A DNA stretch of 34,281 nt from a virus: positions 1 to 34,281 of IMG/VR virus record IMGVR_UViG_3300022751_000036. One strand, given 5' to 3'. The notes below the pieces were generated by a model. That model had not been told where the DNA came from, ran no database searches, and saw only the letters and a program-made list of their open reading frames with translations. This document shows, piece after piece, positions 29,380 to 34,281 of the stretch. Both the position numbers and the translations under genes were made by a program. Each line of letters starts with the position of its first letter. Positions within the stretch are counted from its first letter, which is position 1.

Positions 29380-31511
29380 GTTGGGATCGGATATTCAGGC
29401 CGAGGCGGTATGAACACGATGGTGCGGTGCGTCGTGATCCGCTGTCGATCGGCGTGGCGTTCCTGGTCAATATTGGCTGGACCGGCGCAATCTCGGGCAT
29501 CGGCGCCACCATCGTGGGTTCGGTTATTCTCGGCGCCGCTGCGTTGGGCGTTTCCCTGCTGTCAAACGCCCTGTTCGCCCCGCGCGTTCAAGAGCGGTCG
29601 CCATCCGAGCGACAGGCGACGATCCGCCAGTCCCTTGGTGCGCGCATCAGGTTTTACGGGCGCGTCAAGGTTGGCGGTACGCTGTGGTTCCTTGAGGCCA
29701 AAAATGGCTACCTATATAGCGGCGTGACATTGAACGAAGGCCGGATTTCCGAAGTCAAGGAATACTGGCTCAACGACCAGAAAGTCACGCTGGACGATGA
29801 TGGTTATGTGAAGGAAAAGCCATACGTTTACACATCCGGCAGCGGCAAGAAAAAGCGGGTTGCGCGGATATTGGTGAAGGATGGGCACCCGAACCAGACC
29901 GTTCATGGCGCGCTCGATAATGCGTTCATCGCGGTAACGGCGGCGCATCGGCTGCGCGGGGTTGCAAATTTCCTCTCCGTTTTCGATGAGGTTCCGGCTG
30001 ATAAAATCGCAGAGGTTTACCCCCAGCTAAACCCGCAGGCCAGATTGGTCATTGACGCATCTCTGGTCAATGACGTTCGGACTGGCGTTTACGCATGGTC
30101 GGATAACCCTGCAAACGGGATTTACGATTACCTGACAGCCGTCGACGGTGCGGGATATGCCTATGGCGCAGGGTATCTCGAAAGCCAGATCGACCTGCCA
30201 AGTTTTCAGGCGCTGGCCGATTTGAGCGATCAGTCGGTGCAACTCAAGGCTGGCGGCACAATCAAGCGATATCGCATGTGGGGCGGTTTCGCCATGAACG
30301 AGGAACAGCGCGCCGTCCTGCCAAGGATGCTGCGAACCTGTGACTGCGACCTGTTCATGACGAATGCCGGTAAGATCGCAATCCGTGGCGGAAAGTGGGA
30401 AGAACCAGTTCTGACCCTTGACGCGCGCGAGGGCCATATCATCTCGGCCCAGTTCAAGCATGGGCAGGGCACACTGGCCGCGTTCAACGAACTGACCATC
30501 ACATATACCGAGCCTGCAATCGACTTCCAGGAGAACGAGGCCGAGCGTTGGCTTGATGCTGGAAACGTCGCGATGCGGGGTCAGGTGCTGTCGTCGCAGC
30601 TCGACCTGCTGATGGTCCCGCATCACGCGCAGGCGCGACGTCTAGGCAAAATATATACCGCCAGATCAAACCCGGAATGGGTCGGGACGATCACGACGAA
30701 TTATTTCGGGTTCAATGCAATCGGCGAGAATACGGTCAGGGTGATTTTCCCACTGCTGAATATTGACCGCAGTTTCGTCATCCAGTCGGTGAAAATCCTT
30801 GACGACATGACGGGCTGCGAAATCTCGGTCACGTCGATGAGCGCATCTGCATATGAGTGGGATCCCGAACTTGAGGAAGGCGCCGCGCCGGGCATGCCGC
30901 CAGATACATCCTCGCCGATCACACTCGATCCGCCATCCGATATCAACGTTTCAGCCGTGCTACGCGATGGCGTCACATTCCTTGTCGCGACATGGACCGA
31001 GCCGGAACGAACCGCGCTTGAGCAGGAAGTGGAATATCGCACCAGTCCGGGCGGCACATGGATCAGGATGCTTGTTTCAGATGGCGTCGGCGTTGCGGAA
31101 AGCGGCGTTGTCACCACTGGCGCGGATTACGATGTCAGGGTCAGGACGCGCTCGCCTGGTGGTCAGTATGGCGATTATTCCCCAACGTTTACCGTCGAAG
31201 CAACCGCCGATATCACCGAGCCGCTGCCTGTGACTGGCCTGTCTGCATCGGTAAATGACGATCAGGTGGACATGTCGTTTACAATGTCATCGTCGCTGAA
31301 TTCGATAGGTGCAAGAATTTACCGAAATTCAGTTAATGATGATACGACTGCATCTATGGTAGGATCGGTTTTCGGATCGCCATTGACGCAGGGAATTTTC
31401 TCGGACGCGGCGTTGAGTGCCGGAACATACTATTACTGGGTTGCATCGATAAACGGCTCCAATTTCGTTGAAGGCGATTTCGAGGCAACGGGACCGCAGG
31501 TGGTGATTTAA
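29376..31511 (+). CDS. Host-specificity J-like tail tip protein with FN3 domains
   Basis: This 711-residue protein begins MSWDRIFRPRRYEHDG. An N-terminal hydrophobic stretch at about 30-65 (AFLVNIGWTGAISGIGATIVGSVILGAAALGVSLL) is typical of J-like/tip proteins near this gene position. The middle includes IRFYGRVKVGGTLWFLEAKNGYLY and phage-tail beta domains. Two C-terminal FN3-like modules follow (about 520-620 and 620-711). It would cap the tail and contact the receptor. The start overlaps the previous stop (ATGA). The longer frame from 29352 is not needed. Confidence 0.82.
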   Translation: MSWDRIFRPRRYEHDGAVRRDPLSIGVAFLVNIGWTGAISGIGATIVGSVILGAAALGVSLLSNALFAPRVQERSPSERQATIRQSLGARIRFYGRVKVGGTLWFLEAKNGYLYSGVTLNEGRISEVKEYWLNDQKVTLDDDGYVKEKPYVYTSGSGKKKRVARILVKDGHPNQTVHGALDNAFIAVTAAHRLRGVANFLSVFDEVPADKIAEVYPQLNPQARLVIDASLVNDVRTGVYAWSDNPANGIYDYLTAVDGAGYAYGAGYLESQIDLPSFQALADLSDQSVQLKAGGTIKRYRMWGGFAMNEEQRAVLPRMLRTCDCDLFMTNAGKIAIRGGKWEEPVLTLDAREGHIISAQFKHGQGTLAAFNELTITYTEPAIDFQENEAERWLDAGNVAMRGQVLSSQLDLLMVPHHAQARRLGKIYTARSNPEWVGTITTNYFGFNAIGENTVRVIFPLLNIDRSFVIQSVKILDDMTGCEISVTSMSASAYEWDPELEEGAAPGMPPDTSSPITLDPPSDINVSAVLRDGVTFLVATWTEPERTALEQEVEYRTSPGGTWIRMLVSDGVGVAESGVVTTGADYDVRVRTRSPGGQYGDYSPTFTVEATADITEPLPVTGLSASVNDDQVDMSFTMSSSLNSIGARIYRNSVNDDTTASMVGSVFGSPLTQGIFSDAALSAGTYYYWVASINGSNFVEGDFEATGPQVVI

Positions 31512-31512
31512 T

Positions 31513-34281
31513 ATGGTTGACGATATCGATGTCGTGTGGCGCGACTTCAACAGCATCAATGTCCCGTCCAGCGGAGAATATGAGCCGGAAAAGGCTCGCA
31601 TCCGGGCATTGCTCAAGAAGCTGCGCGACAGTGGTGGGCAGTCGGTCACGCGCAACACATTGGGCGCGCTGCTGGCCGTAACTCCTCCCAGCGAGGACTA
31701 CATGGGCATCGTGCTGTCAGGCACGGGCGCAGGCTATTATTACCGATCGGCTGGGACGTGGGAGTTCGGTCGTAGGTTCCCGGACACTCTGGCCCGGCTC
31801 GGTTCGGTCGCAGGGTCTGCCAATGCGGTAACGGCGATCGTCACGCCAGCCGTCGACCCGGCGCAGGTTATCCTGTATCTGATCGAACCCGTATTGACCA
31901 ATTCAGGAGCGGTCACCCTCTCGATCAACGGAGGCGCACCCCGCCCTGTTCTCGACGTCAATGGCCAGCCGCTCACATCTGGCCTGTGGCAGGCTGGCAG
32001 GCTGATTTCGCTGATCGACGCCACGACATCATATCGCATGACATCGGACCCCGATGCTGATGGCGCCGCCGCTGCGGCTGCGGCATCGGCGGCACTGGCT
32101 GCGGCATCGGCTGCGACCGCCGCAACATACACGTTCGCCGAATTCGCCACGGTCGCCGCCATGATCGCGGATAACACCCAGTTCGGTTATACCGGATCGG
32201 GCGCGTCGATTATCGTTTCTGCCGGGTACATCATGCGCGCGGCTGGGTTCCGATATACCGTGGCGGCATCAGGCGCCACCGACCATGCCCTGACCACTGC
32301 AAAGGGCGTCAAGCTATACGTGCAGAGCGACAACGTTCTGGCATATGGCGCGCCGACCGATGGCGTCTCATCCATGAGTGCGGCGTTCCAGATCGCCGTG
32401 AACAACGCTCCCAAAATCCCGTCGCCATATGGTGACATGCGCGTCGTTCGTGTGCCGGCTGGCAGGTACATCATCACAAGCGCGATGGAGGTGACGGACC
32501 ACTTCATCCTGCTACTCGAAAACTGCTCGATCAAGTTGGCAGACGAATCTTATGACTGCATGATCCGCAACAAGAACGCCCGCGCAATGCGCGCGCCGAC
32601 CGGACTTGCAGCCGATACCCGTGACGATGGCATCCGCTCTGCCGTCACATCGAACGCGACATATTCATACACGCCAGGCTCTGGCCTGACCGTGGTGGCC
32701 GACGGATCGATCGTCACCATCAACGGCTTCCGATATCGCGTCATGGCGTCCGGCTTTACGGCCACGCCATTGGTCAATGTGAACGGCGTTAAGTTCGCGC
32801 CGGATCGCGATGACCGGATTTATGTGAAGGGTATCGGCAAGGTCACCCTCGACGGCAATGGCATGAACAATTGGGCGGCAGGTTCTTCTGGTGCAATCAG
32901 CCATGCGCTTTACCGCCGTAACGGCGTCAACTTCGGTTTCGCCACCAATTACGAGATCGACAACATCACCATCGTGAATACGGCTCGGTGGGGCATGTCG
33001 AATGAGCATGCCCGTTGGTTCAAGATCACGAATATCACGCTTGAGCAGCCGGGGTGGTCAGGCCGCACGATACAGCCTGGTGCATCGAACTGGAAAAGCC
33101 AGAACGGCCTTCCAAACCAGGACGGGATCAATATCCGCTGTGGTTGCTACGATTGGGACATCGACGGCGTTTTTGGCCGGACTGGCGATGACTGCATTGC
33201 TGTCACGAACCTATACCCATCCAATGACCCAGCCGAAGAACGGACGAATCATTATTCGTCCACATGGGCACCATATGGCAAGGATGTGATGCGTTTCGCG
33301 ATCAGGAACGTTCGCGCCAAGGCCATCGGGACGCACCATACGGTTCGACTGCTGACCAGCGACGATCGCGTCATTCAGGGCTTCGATATTTCCGATGTTT
33401 TCGACATGACCACATTGGCTGATGTGGCCGGAAACGAATATTCCGTCACCACTCGGGGTGCAGAAGCTGTCGTCCTGATCGGCGACAAAAAATATGGCAA
33501 GAAAAACGGGCCAGCAACCAGCATCGGTTATGGCAGCATCACCAATATTCATGGTCTTGCCTACCACATCGTCCAGCATAAATGGTCCAGTTCGAATATC
33601 GAGTTTACCAATATCGGGACCACTGCTGTCGGGCTTCTGAATGAAGGCTCCGCCGTCAACCAGAACGCCGTGACATACATGGACGGTCTGGAACAGGCGG
33701 ATTACGATGATCCGGGGTATGTGAATACTGACGCCGAATTCCGCTGCGAAAACCATACCTACGATGGCGTTACGGTGAAAAATTCCGTCCCATCGGGTGC
33801 CGCAGGCCAGACGACAGCATTCTGGATCAGGACCAACGTTCAGATTAATGGATTGTGGATCAACGATATCACGGTCCGGGGTTGCCAGAATGTGATGTGG
33901 ATCATGGGCGGTCCAACTGGCAAGGGATCTTATATCTCTGGTGGCATCGACGGCGTGAGCATTCGCGGGACGACAGATGATCCGTTCAAGGTCGACGTCG
34001 GCGCCGATACAGCGTCGATGAATTTCTTCATCCGCAACATCGTTATCCGGGCGTTGACTGCACTTAGCACGGTAACTGCGGCTGGCAGGTTCTACACGCC
34101 ACGGTTTTATTTCAAGCTCGATGATTCCGGGCCTCGCGTCCGGGCCGTCGATACTATTCCGCAGAGTTATGCAGGAAGCGGGCCGATCGCATTTGATAGC
34201 GGCGTAAATGGGTTCTCCGTCCTGACACTGGCCGTCAGCACGGCATCCGCATGGGTGAAACTTGGGGATTACTATGACATC
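31513..34281 (+). CDS. Tailspike with right-handed beta-helix (pectate-lyase-like), open at window end
   Basis: The frame runs from ATG 31513, 1 bp after the tip-protein stop, to the window edge: 923 codons with no stop, so the gene is partial at its 3' end. The N-terminal part (VDDIDVVWRDFNSINVPSSGEYEPEKARIRALL) is a tail-attachment region of the type seen in sphingomonad and rhizobial phages. An Ala-rich linker (DADGAAAAAAASAALAAAS, about residues 180-198) follows. From about residue 275, AYGAPTDGVSSMSAAFQIA starts a pectate-lyase-3 type beta-helix, with repeated GNG/Asn-rich turns. It probably binds or cleaves a host surface polysaccharide. Catalytic residues cannot be named. Confidence 0.82.
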   Translation, partial: MVDDIDVVWRDFNSINVPSSGEYEPEKARIRALLKKLRDSGGQSVTRNTLGALLAVTPPSEDYMGIVLSGTGAGYYYRSAGTWEFGRRFPDTLARLGSVAGSANAVTAIVTPAVDPAQVILYLIEPVLTNSGAVTLSINGGAPRPVLDVNGQPLTSGLWQAGRLISLIDATTSYRMTSDPDADGAAAAAAASAALAAASAATAATYTFAEFATVAAMIADNTQFGYTGSGASIIVSAGYIMRAAGFRYTVAASGATDHALTTAKGVKLYVQSDNVLAYGAPTDGVSSMSAAFQIAVNNAPKIPSPYGDMRVVRVPAGRYIITSAMEVTDHFILLLENCSIKLADESYDCMIRNKNARAMRAPTGLAADTRDDGIRSAVTSNATYSYTPGSGLTVVADGSIVTINGFRYRVMASGFTATPLVNVNGVKFAPDRDDRIYVKGIGKVTLDGNGMNNWAAGSSGAISHALYRRNGVNFGFATNYEIDNITIVNTARWGMSNEHARWFKITNITLEQPGWSGRTIQPGASNWKSQNGLPNQDGINIRCGCYDWDIDGVFGRTGDDCIAVTNLYPSNDPAEERTNHYSSTWAPYGKDVMRFAIRNVRAKAIGTHHTVRLLTSDDRVIQGFDISDVFDMTTLADVAGNEYSVTTRGAEAVVLIGDKKYGKKNGPATSIGYGSITNIHGLAYHIVQHKWSSSNIEFTNIGTTAVGLLNEGSAVNQNAVTYMDGLEQADYDDPGYVNTDAEFRCENHTYDGVTVKNSVPSGAAGQTTAFWIRTNVQINGLWINDITVRGCQNVMWIMGGPTGKGSYISGGIDGVSIRGTTDDPFKVDVGADTASMNFFIRNIVIRALTALSTVTAAGRFYTPRFYFKLDDSGPRVRAVDTIPQSYAGSGPIAFDSGVNGFSVLTLAVSTASAWVKLGDYYDI

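Noticed and set aside
31317-31336. Sequence resembling the 17-bp operator motif inside the tip-protein gene
   Set aside because: Only a loose match, inside a coding region and not near a start. Treated as chance.
1-34281. CRISPR arrays, insertion sequences and attachment sites
   Set aside because: No regularly spaced repeats, transposase or integrase genes, or att-like duplications were seen.

Overview
The window is a stretch of a tailed-phage (siphovirus-type) genome, free or integrated. It is close to a complete structural module with an early operon at its left end. The host is most likely an alphaproteobacterium, perhaps a sphingomonad. The pointers are a GcrA-family regulator (GcrA is an alphaproteobacterial regulator), a GTA-type tail chaperone pair, Lar-like and other small genes typical of alphaproteobacterial prophages, and fairly high GC. 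No integrase, lysis cassette or host gene is visible, so prophage and lytic phage cannot be told apart.

Layout. 1-4289 (minus strand) is an early operon: a small protein, a macro-domain-like protein, a primase-polymerase/ATPase replication protein, a PAPS-reductase-like enzyme and a gene cut by the window edge. 4290-4688 is a divergent control region with a repeated CCGTTRCAG motif, an (AGT)6 tract and two copies of a 17-bp operator-like motif. 4689-9349 (plus) holds the terminase small and large subunits, a chain of three microproteins with ATGA overlaps, and a string of small accessory genes ending at a terminator. 9489-15808 holds a portal fused to an Acb1-like 2H phosphoesterase (anti-CBASS fold), a 1086-residue beta-helix/GH16 glycanase protein, a MuF-like morphogenesis protein and a gp10-like connector. 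15809-17072 is mostly non-coding. It has one small gene and two highly structured stretches. The second, about 724 nt, contains a tRNA-like domain and ends in an intrinsic terminator. 17073-19693 holds the prohead protease with nested scaffold, the cement protein and the major capsid protein. 19728-21626 (minus) is an inserted cassette of six genes including gcrA. 21719-31511 (plus) holds an HTH protein, connectors, tail tube with Ig-like domain, tail chaperones, tape measure, distal tail, hub, peptidase and J-like tip proteins. 31513 to the end is a beta-helix tailspike, still open.

How it fits together. A 17-bp motif, AAYCGAAACKSGGTYAA, recurs over or next to candidate promoters of the early operon, the terminase region, the protease/capsid operon and the tail operon. 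One DNA-binding protein may therefore coordinate these transcription units. Almost all genes are packed with ATGA or TGATG start/stop overlaps, so translational coupling is general. The most unusual items are the large ornate RNA locus inside the head operon, the portal-Acb1 fusion, and a glycanase-type spike gene sitting between portal and MuF. All functional names come from motif reading by eye. No database search was run.
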